Assembly (NCBI GenBank): GCA_021324175.1
Contig: JAJPJP010000204.1
Span: 1 to 34,029 of the forward strand
Length of the DNA: 34,029 nucleotides
Source: Chitinophagia bacterium
GTDB taxonomy: Bacteria; Bacteroidota; Bacteroidia; Chitinophagales; Chitinophagaceae
Direction of reading: 5' to 3'
Under the pieces are notes generated by a model. The model was not told the DNA's origin, did not search any database, and worked only from the letters and a program-made list of their open reading frames with translations. Every line of letters starts with the position of its first letter. Position 1 is the stretch's first letter. A program made the translations under genes and the position numbers. This document shows, piece after piece, positions 8,060 to 16,667 of the stretch.

Positions 8060-10491
8060 TTACCGAATGACATTTTATATTTGACCTTAAAATCGTTGAA
8101 ATCACTTTTATTCATGACCCATAACTTGTAATATTTCCCTTTCGACCAGTCGTCAACGAAATCATCATAATATCGACTTCCGGGATTTCCACTTTGACCT
8201 CCGGGATAAATTCCAAATGCGTTGGTTGTGTCTGTTAATTCAACGATCATTCGCCAACTCGGGCCATGATCGGCCGTAGCAGCATTAATACAATTAAGCC
8301 CACCTCCCACGTTCAAATGCATACTGCTGAATGGAGCCAAGCGCGCCAAATGGCTAATTCTGGTGTCTTTGAATTTTTCCCAGCTTAGTTTTTTTTCAAT
8401 GTCCAGGCTTTTGAGCGACACGGTGCTTTTTCTGAAAGCAGCCAATATGTCGTCTCTGAGTGTCTCTTTTTTCGGTGTATTGATATTATCGAGAAATTCA
8501 AAGGTGGAATCTTTTAATATCGATTCAAGCAATGTACTCGATTCCGGGAAAGTAGTCGGACCTTTACATTTTCCCAACTCATCCGACCAAACGACATTTT
8601 CAAAGCTTTCCCACGTGAGTACAAAAACAGTGGCTCCAGCTTCGTTCGCGTCGTTGAAAAAATTCCATTTTTTTAGCGTGTCTAAATAGTCTCTTTCATT
8701 GGCATCGAGTGAATCAGGATCAAGATTTCTTAAAATTAACGGTACTGCCATCGCAGCAAACTCGTTAAAATTATTTGTCTGAAGCCTTTCCATTGAATCA
8801 ATAGTGATGTTCACCATATTGGAAAGAACCTTGTTTATTATAAGCCCGCGATATGGCGGGAAGTAGCCGCCGAGGTAATATGGATATTTTTTGGGATCGG
8901 CCGGAAATTGATTCGCGCTACTCACGTATCCGCGGTCAGGATTGACCAGATGCGGGTTCTCTTGTTGGGGTATAGTGCCTTGCCATGCATAACTACTGTC
9001 TAGCCCAGGCATGATAAAATCTCCTTGCCTGCGCCATTTGGCAGGAAATTCGCCCTGATCCCAAATTGCGATATCACCCATTTTCGATGCAAATATGCAA
9101 TTTTGACCAGGCGTGTGGAGGTTTTGAATCGCAGCGTAATAATCATCATAGTTTTTGGCGTGGTCGAGAAGGTAAAATGTTTTTAATTCATTGCTTGCAT
9201 CATGGGCCTTCCATCGCACTGCATAATATTTCGTGCCTGCAGTTCGGTTTCCTGTAAATTTCCGATCATACATTACTGGTCCAAATAAAGTGTAGGCAAC
9301 TGTGTCGATGAAATCAGAACCTCCCTTAACCTTTATTGTGTCGTACCTGAAGCTCGTTTCGATCCATTTTCCGTTGAATAGATATTCTTTCATCGTCGAG
9401 TCACGAAATCGAATTTCATAATAATCGCGAACGTCTCTTTCAGCGTTTGTAAAGCCAAAGGCGCAGCTATCGTTGAACCCGATAACTATTCCAGGAGCTG
9501 CAGGAAACGATGCTCCATAAGCATTGAATTTTGGAGTGTGGATCTGCATTTCAAACCACAATGAAGGCAGGTTCAAACCAAGATGGGGATCGTTGCATAG
9601 AATCGGTTTTCCGCTCCGGGTCTTTTTGCCGCTTACTGCCCAGTTATTACTTCCGTTTTCCCTATCGGGTTTATTTTCCAAGATCGCTTCCGATGAATCA
9701 GTCTTCATAAAATAAACCGAGTCAACATTTGAGGGAAATTTGACATTCATCCCGGGGGGCGGGAATTCAGTTCCTTCGGGAACGATTGGATCGAGCGAAT
9801 CTTGGCCATACGGGTACATTTTTTCGAATGTTGAAATGCCAAGGAAATTCCGAACGTTGGTATACTCAAAATCGTTTTCATGCCCTGCAAGATCAAGTGA
9901 CATGTACTTAAGGAAAAGGGCAGTTTTCAGATTTGTCCAGTGTTCTGGTTTATAGCTTAACAATTTATACTCAATAGGTAGTTCACTTTCTTTCAAATTA
10001 TCGATGTACGCATTTACGCCGGCAGTATATGCATCGGCTTCGTTTTTAGTAACCGGATCCTTTTCCATCTCAGCAACAGATTTTTCTGCCGCATAGACCA
10101 TTCCAAGCCGCCGTTTTTCTCTGTCAAAATTTACTGCTTTCTCGCCGATCAATTCGCTAATTCTGCCACCCGCCGCATAAACTTCAAATTCCATTTGCCA
10201 TAGCCTGAATTTAGCGTGGACGTAACCCTGGATAAAATATGCATCGTGATCATTTGTTGCAAAAACGTGGGGAACCATCCGCTCATCTGTGTAGACGTTT
10301 ACCGAGTCCAATAGCTGTGGAAATTTTAAATCTCCTCCAAAATCCTTGTCATACGGATCAGCGTTTTGCCAAAAACCATGCTGCGGACTCAAGAATTTTC
10401 CAATTGAGGGAATACTGCCCCATTGCTTGTCGAGACCAATAATTATTGCGACAGTCAGGATTAACCAACTAAAGAAAGGAATAACCCGCAT
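8056..10491 (-). CDS. Penicillin acylase (penicillin amidase) family N-terminal-nucleophile hydrolase
   Basis: 811 residues. This is a peptidase S45-type enzyme that hydrolyses amide bonds of acylated substrates; known members act on penicillins, acyl-homoserine lactones or lipopeptides. The hydrophobic N-terminus (about 4-20) acts as a signal peptide or anchor, so the enzyme is periplasmic or membrane-attached. The alpha-chain part (about 60-215) has FATNDHDAYFIQGYVHAKFRLWQME, interrupted here only by normal family variation. The key junction is ENGSNNWAVSG, placing the catalytic N-terminal serine of the beta chain at Ser281. The beta chain continues with DPHLGL, SFPAAPGIVIGFND and the C-terminal GGQSGNPGSRYYDD. 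Natural substrate cannot be predicted. It overlaps the following small membrane gene by four bases. bioF lies 72 bases upstream. Confidence 0.93.
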   Translation of the reverse strand: MRVIPFFSWLILTVAIIIGLDKQWGSIPSIGKFLSPQHGFWQNADPYDKDFGGDLKFPQLLDSVNVYTDERMVPHVFATNDHDAYFIQGYVHAKFRLWQMEFEVYAAGGRISELIGEKAVNFDREKRRLGMVYAAEKSVAEMEKDPVTKNEADAYTAGVNAYIDNLKESELPIEYKLLSYKPEHWTNLKTALFLKYMSLDLAGHENDFEYTNVRNFLGISTFEKMYPYGQDSLDPIVPEGTEFPPPGMNVKFPSNVDSVYFMKTDSSEAILENKPDRENGSNNWAVSGKKTRSGKPILCNDPHLGLNLPSLWFEMQIHTPKFNAYGASFPAAPGIVIGFNDSCAFGFTNAERDVRDYYEIRFRDSTMKEYLFNGKWIETSFRYDTIKVKGGSDFIDTVAYTLFGPVMYDRKFTGNRTAGTKYYAVRWKAHDASNELKTFYLLDHAKNYDDYYAAIQNLHTPGQNCIFASKMGDIAIWDQGEFPAKWRRQGDFIMPGLDSSYAWQGTIPQQENPHLVNPDRGYVSSANQFPADPKKYPYYLGGYFPPYRGLIINKVLSNMVNITIDSMERLQTNNFNEFAAMAVPLILRNLDPDSLDANERDYLDTLKKWNFFNDANEAGATVFVLTWESFENVVWSDELGKCKGPTTFPESSTLLESILKDSTFEFLDNINTPKKETLRDDILAAFRKSTVSLKSLDIEKKLSWEKFKDTRISHLARLAPFSSMHLNVGGGLNCINAATADHGPSWRMIVELTDTTNAFGIYPGGQSGNPGSRYYDDFVDDWSKGKYYKLWVMNKSDFNDFKVKYKMSFGK

Positions 10492-10563
10492 ATCTCTTTT
10501 CGATTACCTTACCGCTAAAAATAGAACTTTTTTTATTGTTCGAACTTCAAAACCCCTTAGCCA

Positions 10564-11667
10564 TCACAATTCTCCGGCCAGTCGGATTAAGTTGTCGGCG
10601 AGACTTTCGAGCTCAGAATTTGTATTGAAACTATGCAAAGTAATTCGTAATCTTTCTCTTTGTTTAGGCACCGAAGGATAGGAAATGGGACGAATGTCAA
10701 ACCCGCGCGCTTGCAGGAGAGATGCAATTAACCTGACTTTTTCATTTCCCGGGATTATAATCCCCTGAATAGGCGTTGGGCTGGACAATTTTTCAAAAGG
10801 TATATTTGCTTCGCGAAAATGGCGAGCCTGTTCCATTAAATATCTGCGTTCATCGTCAAGTTTAGGGAACAGTTCGTAAGATTTCTTAATTGCGTCGATA
10901 GCTAGCGGTGGCAAGGAAGTCGTATAAATAAAAGCTCTGGAAAAATTGATCAGGAAATCCCGGAGTGTAGATGTTCCCAAAACAATGGCGCCGTGGCAGC
11001 CGACTGCTTTTCCGAATGTATGTATTCTTGCTAAGCATAATGCTTCGCAACCCAAAAACTGGACAAGGCCCTCCCCATGGTCACCAATAACACCCGTTGC
11101 ATGGGCTTCATCGACGATCAGATGAGCACCGAACTCGGAACATGTGCGGGCAATTTCCAAAAGTGGTGCCAGTTCTCCGTCCATAGAGAAGACCGATTCG
11201 GTAATTACAAAAGTGTTACCGGAGGAATGCCTGATCTTGCTGCGAAGGTCATCAATATCATTGTGTGCAAATGCTCGTGACTGAGCCAGGCTGAGCCGGA
11301 TGCCATCTCTAATTGATGCATGACTCAGTCTGTCGAATAAAATAGTATCGCCTCTTTTCGGCAAGCAACTCAGCAACCCAATATTGGCATCGTACCCGGA
11401 ATTGTAAATGAGTCCTGCCGGTGAATTATGAAATTCTGCTACAAGCTGCTCGGTCTCCAACAGCAATTCATAGTTTCCTGAAATTAGCCTTGAACCGGTC
11501 GAACCGGTAGTGTGCTTTGCAGCCTCAATGGGCAATCGCTTTTGAGAGGCTATTCCTAAATAATCGTTAGAGCAGAAATCGATTTGGTGGGCATTAATCT
11601 GCAGTTGCCTGAAATTATGTTGGCTCTTTCTATCTTTCAGCCGATCGGAGAGAAAATCCTGGTTCAT
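10564..11667 (-). CDS. bioF: 8-amino-7-oxononanoate synthase (alpha-oxoamine synthase family)
   Basis: 367 residues. This PLP-dependent enzyme condenses pimeloyl-ACP/CoA with alanine in biotin synthesis. Seen: the N-terminal NDYLGIA motif (about 34-40), GSTGSRLISGN (about 55-65), the PLP-binding DEAHATG (186-192) and the catalytic lysine in HTFGKAVG (Lys220). The closest alternatives in the same family are 2-amino-3-ketobutyrate CoA ligase and serine palmitoyltransferase. The short length, the CSNDYLG start and the GEGLVQFLG segment favour BioF. No other biotin gene is in the window, so the assignment rests on sequence alone. The start codon at 11667 overlaps the -7 element proposed for the divergent miaE gene. 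Confidence 0.88.
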   Translation of the reverse strand: MNQDFLSDRLKDRKSQHNFRQLQINAHQIDFCSNDYLGIASQKRLPIEAAKHTTGSTGSRLISGNYELLLETEQLVAEFHNSPAGLIYNSGYDANIGLLSCLPKRGDTILFDRLSHASIRDGIRLSLAQSRAFAHNDIDDLRSKIRHSSGNTFVITESVFSMDGELAPLLEIARTCSEFGAHLIVDEAHATGVIGDHGEGLVQFLGCEALCLARIHTFGKAVGCHGAIVLGTSTLRDFLINFSRAFIYTTSLPPLAIDAIKKSYELFPKLDDERRYLMEQARHFREANIPFEKLSSPTPIQGIIIPGNEKVRLIASLLQARGFDIRPISYPSVPKQRERLRITLHSFNTNSELESLADNLIRLAGEL

Positions 11668-11674
11668 ATCTTTG
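11667..11674 (+). promoter_or_regulatory. -7 promoter element for miaE, overlapping the bioF start codon
   Basis: TATCTTTG on the plus strand is a full TAnnTTTG match, 47 bases before the miaE ATG. Its first base is the A of the bioF ATG on the opposite strand. No clear TTTG is found 19 bases upstream, where the sequence is bioF coding. Confidence 0.35.
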
Positions 11675-11721
11675 AAAGCTAAAGGTCAGGTTAATATCGA
11701 AAATGCCAAAACAACCAGTAA

Positions 11722-12324
11722 ATGGCAAATAAGTATAAGAACATTCTGGGACTGCACTTACCGACCGATCCCAGATGGACCGATTTGGCAGGCATGTCAA
11801 TTCAGGAAATTTTGTCCGACCACGCTTATTGCGAGCAGAAGGCTGCTGTTAGCTGTATTTCGTTAATCCAGCGTTATCCAGCCTATACTAAGCTTGTTAA
11901 TGACTTGGCCCCCATTGTAACCGAGGAATGGGGACACTTCCGCAAGGTACTTTTCGAAATAGAGAAACGAGATCTGCAATTGGAACGCCAGCGAAAGGAC
12001 GAATATGTAAATAAATTGATGGCCTTTCAAAAAAAAGGCGGAAGCGAAGAAGAGCGCCTACTGGATCAACTACTTACCATGGCTATGATCGAAGCGCGCA
12101 GTTGCGAAAGGTTCAAACGCCTTAGTGAAGGATTGAATGACGACTATTTACGAGAATTTTATAGGTTCTTTATGGAAAGTGAGGCAGGGCATTACCATCT
12201 ATTTATTGATCTCGCCGACACCTATTTCGCACACGCGACGGTTCGCAAACGCTGGGGTGAATGGTTGATTTTCGAATCAGACATAATCAGGAATTTGGTA
12301 ATTCGCGGAGACAGAATTCATTGA
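11722..12324 (+). CDS. miaE: tRNA-(ms2io6A37) hydroxylase MiaE
   Basis: 200 residues. MiaE is a ferritin-like non-haem diiron monooxygenase that hydroxylates the isopentenyl group of ms2i6A at tRNA position 37. The expected carboxylate/histidine set is present in a four-helix arrangement: Glu38 (AYCEQKAA), Glu69-x-x-His72 (EEWGHF), Glu124 (MIEARSCERF) and Glu154-x-x-His157 (SEAGHYHLF). The C-terminal WGEWLIFE segment is also typical. Length is normal. The gene is single and divergent from bioF, with 122 bases before the next gene, so it probably ends its own transcript. Together with trhO it makes two oxygen-dependent tRNA anticodon-loop hydroxylases in this window. Confidence 0.93.
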   Translation: MANKYKNILGLHLPTDPRWTDLAGMSIQEILSDHAYCEQKAAVSCISLIQRYPAYTKLVNDLAPIVTEEWGHFRKVLFEIEKRDLQLERQRKDEYVNKLMAFQKKGGSEEERLLDQLLTMAMIEARSCERFKRLSEGLNDDYLREFYRFFMESEAGHYHLFIDLADTYFAHATVRKRWGEWLIFESDIIRNLVIRGDRIH

Positions 12325-12446
12325 TGCCGCGCAAGTTTTTAAGAATTGTAAAGGGCAGTAATTTCGATTTATTTTGATATAGGTAACTTTCGGGAATCGA
12401 TTATTCATTTTGCCCTACTTTTCCATCATAAATCAAACAACCTTTC

Positions 12447-13796
12447 ATGAATCGCAGAAACTTTGTAAAAAATTCCGCCCTGACAGCAGGTGGCATAGCT
12501 ATTCTCCCTTCGGGTAGCCTATTTACAGATGGCCAAAAGGTTCGACTTGCAATAATTGGTACTGGCCTCCGCGGCCAGAATCATTTAGACAACGCCCTGC
12601 GCCGAAACGACGTCGATGTTGTTGCAATTTGTGATGTCGATGACCGGATGCTGGGTATGGCGACCGATATTTTAAAAAAGTCAGGTAAACCAATGCCGCA
12701 GGTTTTCAGTGGCGACAATTTCGCGTATAGGAGACTCTTAGAATTGAAGAATTTGGACGCTGTATTGATAGCTACTCCTTGGGAATGGCATTGTCCTATG
12801 GTCATCGATAGTTTGCAGTCAGGCTTAAAATATATTGCTACTGAAGTTATCCTGGGAATTACGTTGGAAGATCATTGGCGCGTTGTCCAGGAAGCTGACA
12901 AACAAAAAGCAAATGTCATGATGTTGGAGAACGTGTGCTATCGTCGAGATGTTATTGCTATTCTTAATATGGTTCGACAGGGCATGTTTGGAGAACTATT
13001 GCATTTGCAGGCAGGTTATCAGCATGATCTCAGAGACGTAAAATTTAATAACGGCATCGACCCTTATGGCCATGGTGTCGAATTTGGCGAAAAAGGATTT
13101 TCTGAAGCGCGATGGAGGACAAACCACTCAGTTCATCGAAATGGGGACCTCTACCCTACTCACGGAATTGGACCTGTTGCCCAAATGGTCGACATTAACC
13201 ATGGGAACCGCTTTTTGTCGTTATCATCGTTTTCGACAAAAACGCGAGGCCTGCATAAATACATTGTTGATCACGGCACCGAAAATCACCCCAATGCCAA
13301 AGTAGAATTTAAGCTTGGTGATATAGTTACAACGCATCTCAAATGTGCCAATGGCGAAACTATTTTTCTGCAGCATGACACGAATAATCCGCGCCCTTAT
13401 TCGCTGGGGTTTCGTGTTCAAGGAACTAAGGGTTTATGGATGGATGTAAATAAATCAATTTATATTGAAGGCACAAGTAAGAAAGAGGATGAGTGGGAGG
13501 CGGCGCAACCCTATCTGGATAAGTACGACCATCCTCTTTGGCAGAAGTGGGGCAAGGATACGGAAGGCGCCGGCCATGGCGGAATGGACTTTTTTGTACT
13601 CCATGCTTTTATCGAGTCAGCTAAGAGAAAGACCCGAACTCCGATGGATGTTTACGATGCAGCTTCTTGGAGCGCCATTACGCCGTTGAGCGAGAAAAGC
13701 ATTGAACTTGGAAATCAGACAGTAGACTTCCCCGATTTTACCAGCGGACAATGGATGTACAGAAAAAACATTTTTGCAATAACAGACGATTTCTAA
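12447..13796 (+). CDS. GH109-type NAD-dependent glycosidase (Gfo/Idh/MocA fold)
   Basis: 449 residues. A twin-arginine-like signal (RRNFVK at 3-8, hydrophobic run to about 25) indicates export in folded form. A Rossmann motif GTGLRG (38-43) begins the NAD-binding domain, with TPWEWH at 110-115. The second domain carries the pattern that separates GH109 from ordinary Gfo/Idh/MocA dehydrogenases: MMLENVCY (158-165), RNGDLYPTHGIGP (231-243), HDTNNPRPYS (310-319), YDHPLWQ (360-366) and GHGGMDF (376-382). Characterised GH109 members are alpha-N-acetylgalactosaminidases that use NAD+ in an elimination/addition mechanism. The exact substrate here is not proven. The next gene, three bases downstream, is a NahK-like kinase, which would suit handling of the released amino sugar. 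Confidence 0.85.
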   Translation: MNRRNFVKNSALTAGGIAILPSGSLFTDGQKVRLAIIGTGLRGQNHLDNALRRNDVDVVAICDVDDRMLGMATDILKKSGKPMPQVFSGDNFAYRRLLELKNLDAVLIATPWEWHCPMVIDSLQSGLKYIATEVILGITLEDHWRVVQEADKQKANVMMLENVCYRRDVIAILNMVRQGMFGELLHLQAGYQHDLRDVKFNNGIDPYGHGVEFGEKGFSEARWRTNHSVHRNGDLYPTHGIGPVAQMVDINHGNRFLSLSSFSTKTRGLHKYIVDHGTENHPNAKVEFKLGDIVTTHLKCANGETIFLQHDTNNPRPYSLGFRVQGTKGLWMDVNKSIYIEGTSKKEDEWEAAQPYLDKYDHPLWQKWGKDTEGAGHGGMDFFVLHAFIESAKRKTRTPMDVYDAASWSAITPLSEKSIELGNQTVDFPDFTSGQWMYRKNIFAITDDF

Positions 13797-13799
13797 CGT

Positions 13800-14888
13800 T
13801 TGCCTGCACCAACTGATAAATTAGTTAGAAGGGCTGCCGCGAGATTTTCTCGGATACCGGCGGAAAACCTGGCGATCGAAGTCCTCGGAGATGGTTTGAT
13901 CAATCATACATACCAGGTTTCCGGGAGTTTTGATGGATCGTCATTTGTACTTCAGGCAATTAACTCCACGGTATTTAATCAACCATACGATATCCTGTAT
14001 AACTATGCCTTGGTTCAACAGCACCTGACCAAGCAGGATAATGCAGTCAATATTCCGGCAATGGTGTTAACAAGAGATGGCCGTGGAATGTGGGTCGATC
14101 TGGAAAGGAATTATTGGAGAGCGACAAATTATTTGCCAAATTCTTTTTCGAAAAGGACTGTAGCGAGCGATCACCTGGCTTATTCAGTAGCCAAATGTTT
14201 TGGCAACTTCACCGCTTCTTTAAGTTCGATGGATAGTGATGCGTTGAGGACAGTCATTCCCAATTTTCACGATTTGAAAGACCGGTTCATTGAATTTGAA
14301 AAAGCGGTTAAATCTGCCCAGGCTCAGAATTTGAAGAAATCAGCATACATCATTTCTGAATTACGAAATCGCAGGAAGTTGGTCGATTTCTTCGATCTGG
14401 TGCAGCGCGCGCCGGGATTCCGTTCAAGGGTGATGCATCACGACTGTAAGGTCACAAATGTCCTGTTTGACCGTCAAACCGACGATGCCATATGTCCCGT
14501 CGACCTTGACACCGTAATGCCGGGTAAGTTTTTTTCCGATTTGGGTGACATGATCCGCTCGATGGTGTGTGAAGAAGACGAAAATAGTACCAATTGGCAA
14601 TCGATCAGGGTAAGACCAGATTTTTACCGTGCAATTCTGAATGGATACCTGGAAGAAACAAATAAAATTTTTACGACTGACGAATTAAACCACATTCACT
14701 ATGCTGGATTATTTCTAATTTTTATGCAATCCATACGCTTCCTTACCGATTTTCTGTCTGGCGACTTATATTACAAGACGAATTATAAAGAGCAAAACTG
14801 TGACCGGGCATTTAATCAATTGATTCTGCTGCAGGACTTGGAAAGGGTGCTAAAGGAATTGTATTCATTTGACCCTTATTCATTGTGA
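13800..14888 (+). CDS. Aminoglycoside-phosphotransferase-fold kinase, N-acetylhexosamine 1-kinase-like
   Basis: 362 residues, apparently starting at TTG (13800), three bases after the GH109 stop; there is no early in-frame ATG before the conserved LGDGLINHTYQV glycine loop (about 29-40). VLQAINSTVFNQP (50-62) matches the corresponding VLQRINTNVF region of N-acetylhexosamine 1-kinases (NahK). The catalytic loop is HHDCKVTN (213-220, Asp215 and Asn220), and the metal-binding DLDTVMPG (235-242) is followed by DLGDMIR. Family members phosphorylate GalNAc/GlcNAc at C1, though relatives act on choline or aminoglycosides. Being cytoplasmic, it would act after uptake of sugar freed by the exported GH109 enzyme (inference). 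Its last 13 bases overlap the convergent TPM gene. Confidence 0.8.
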   Translation: MPAPTDKLVRRAAARFSRIPAENLAIEVLGDGLINHTYQVSGSFDGSSFVLQAINSTVFNQPYDILYNYALVQQHLTKQDNAVNIPAMVLTRDGRGMWVDLERNYWRATNYLPNSFSKRTVASDHLAYSVAKCFGNFTASLSSMDSDALRTVIPNFHDLKDRFIEFEKAVKSAQAQNLKKSAYIISELRNRRKLVDFFDLVQRAPGFRSRVMHHDCKVTNVLFDRQTDDAICPVDLDTVMPGKFFSDLGDMIRSMVCEEDENSTNWQSIRVRPDFYRAILNGYLEETNKIFTTDELNHIHYAGLFLIFMQSIRFLTDFLSGDLYYKTNYKEQNCDRAFNQLILLQDLERVLKELYSFDPYSL

Positions 14889-15469
14889 ACGTAACCAAGT
14901 TCTTTCATGATGGACTTCAACCCTTTCAGGGAACCTTCAAATAGTTTTCTTTTCGAGAATAGAGGGATGATTGAGGTGTTGATTATTTTGGCAGCTCGGC
15001 TTGGAAGCAGTTTCCTTTTTTTAGCTAAATCTTCAATTTGAACCATTCGTTTGGCAACGCAGATTTTGAGCACTACATGATGCAGGATTCCGTCATCCTC
15101 TGCCAGCCCGAGATCCACAGAAGGGAAGGTTGTGTGAAGTGAATCAACTTGTATCAACATCGAGGAGTCAAAAGTCACTAGGTAAATCCGGGCGCTTGTT
15201 CCAGACGCTAAATTCGAAATAACCAGACGTAAAACTTCCAATTCCTCATCACTATAGTTATTTTCAAAGTCATTTACACACTCACCACCTTTTAGGATTA
15301 TTTTGGTAGCTGGCAATTCCGTCTGTACCCCAATTTGCACTGGCCCGGGCTCGGTATTTTTTGCCAATAGCTGCGTTTCCGGCTGGCTTTTCGCGTTGTA
15401 GTATGAAAATAGTACGCAAGAAACAGCCGTCACGATGAACATTACAATTGGGCCCAATTTCAATTTCAT
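14876..15469 (-). CDS. Membrane-anchored TPM-domain protein
   Basis: 197 residues. One membrane segment or signal at about 7-24 precedes a spacer. A TPM-type domain (the Psb32/YgcG-related fold) then runs from about 60 to 192. The match rests on the order of features: a CVNDFENNYSDEELEVLRLV opening helix (63-82), the ARIYLVTF strand (93-100), a DDGILHHVVLKIC core strand (125-137), VQIED (143-147), and NTSIIPLFSKRKLFEGSLKGL (about 164-184). In the family these segments surround a Ca2+/phosphate-like site; actual function is uncertain. The domain is divergent (the usual GDYDGG-like loop is changed), so this is a moderate call. It ends inside the convergent kinase gene. Confidence 0.6.
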   Translation of the reverse strand: MKLKLGPIVMFIVTAVSCVLFSYYNAKSQPETQLLAKNTEPGPVQIGVQTELPATKIILKGGECVNDFENNYSDEELEVLRLVISNLASGTSARIYLVTFDSSMLIQVDSLHTTFPSVDLGLAEDDGILHHVVLKICVAKRMVQIEDLAKKRKLLPSRAAKIINTSIIPLFSKRKLFEGSLKGLKSIMKELGYVHNE

Positions 15470-15658
15470 TTGCGCTCAAGATTGCGGGAACGTTCATGAC
15501 TTTACAAAGGGATTGGGAATATTAGCTACGGTTAGGCTTAGCGATGTCGAGTCAAGCAGCTCTTTTCGAAGGAGTGAAAGGCAACGTATTAAAGATAATC
15601 AAATTTTCCGATCAATCAAATTCTTCAATTGGTAAGGATTGGCCGGAAATTCTGCCGT

Positions 15659-16636
15659 TCAGGTGCCCCCAAAGTACTCCAGTTCTCTCTTGAATTCGAG
15701 AAAGTTGTACTTTTCACTCAACCGGGCGACCTTATGGTGGAAAGTTTTAAGAAATTTCTTGTGCGCCTCCGTTTCGGGGTTCGACGGTGTGTGGTTCATT
15801 GCTGCCACAATTTGTGTCACTTCGGCGGCTACACGTTGCGAATCTTCATCGATAAAATTTTTCAAGAATTCTTGAAATACATATTGGGTACATTGATAAT
15901 TAGGATGGACCATGTCAACATCGAAAAAACGATAATCCCTTAAAACATCAATCACGATCTCATAGGCAGGGAAATAATAAATGTGGCCAAATTTGGCACA
16001 TAGGTTATGCACACTTTCAATTAATCTTGCTTTACTCCTATTATTCTCTGTGACCCCGTCCCTGATGTGTCTTACCGGGCTTATCGTCAAGACGATATTT
16101 AACGAGGGGTTGAAATGAAAAAGTTGATGGATGCAATTATCAAGTTTGGCTTGAATCTCTTCGACCGATAAAAGATGCTTATTAAACCACTGTGCAGGGG
16201 CGCGATGGCAATTTGCTACTGCTTTGCCTGATTGTCTTAATTGGTACGAAAAGGAGGAACCAAGAGTAATTATCAGCCACCTTGCCTTTCCAAGATAATC
16301 AGCGGCATGAGCCATAGATCGGTTAATCTGATGAAGGCATGTTTCGATGTTGGTATGAGAAAACACGCTATGATGGTTCCAGGAATGCCACAGCTCGTTA
16401 ACGCAGATTAAGTCCTCGATCTTATAAACCTTGTTTTTTATGTAGGAAATCAGTGAAGCGGACACACTTTCAGGATCAAATAGAATTCCGTTAGGATTTT
16501 GTAAAATGTTGAATTTCAGACGATTTAATCCATCACCAATATGTTCAGTGAAGCATGACCCAATTAGCATGATGGGGTCATTATAATTGATTTTCTGCGC
16601 CGGAGTATCAATAGCTAAATCCAGCATGAACTTCAT
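15659..16636 (-). CDS. GSCFA-domain protein (SGNH-hydrolase-like)
   Basis: 325 residues from the ATG at 16636. This start begins MKF as in family members; a longer TTG start at 16675 would overlap the upstream gene. The signature GSCFT lies at 26-30 in MLIGSCFTEHIGDGL, which names the family. Further conserved parts are NPNGILFDP (about 47-55), the LIITLGSSFSY block, and ISPVRHIRDG (about 195-204). The end of the domain has DVDMVHPN. These proteins resemble SGNH/GDSL esterases, with the serine in GSCF replaced in context; the substrate is unknown. It follows the HMG-CoA-lyase-like gene by 31 bases and is probably the last gene of the Nudix-rlmB-lyase-GSCFA run. Confidence 0.88.
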   Translation of the reverse strand: MKFMLDLAIDTPAQKINYNDPIMLIGSCFTEHIGDGLNRLKFNILQNPNGILFDPESVSASLISYIKNKVYKIEDLICVNELWHSWNHHSVFSHTNIETCLHQINRSMAHAADYLGKARWLIITLGSSFSYQLRQSGKAVANCHRAPAQWFNKHLLSVEEIQAKLDNCIHQLFHFNPSLNIVLTISPVRHIRDGVTENNRSKARLIESVHNLCAKFGHIYYFPAYEIVIDVLRDYRFFDVDMVHPNYQCTQYVFQEFLKNFIDEDSQRVAAEVTQIVAAMNHTPSNPETEAHKKFLKTFHHKVARLSEKYNFLEFKRELEYFGGT

Positions 16637-16667
16637 AACGCCTAATTTAATTTGTATGGGTAAGGCC

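Noticed and set aside
8056-11667. Antibiotic resistance or biotin gene cluster around the acylase
   Set aside because: Only one gene of each type is present; penicillin-acylase-family membership does not imply beta-lactam activity, and no other bio genes are nearby.
12447-13796. Ordinary Gfo/Idh/MocA sugar dehydrogenase
   Set aside because: The motif set (TPWEWH, RNGDLYPTHGIGP, YDHPLWQ, GHGGMDF) is that of the GH109 glycosidases, more specific than the general oxidoreductase label.
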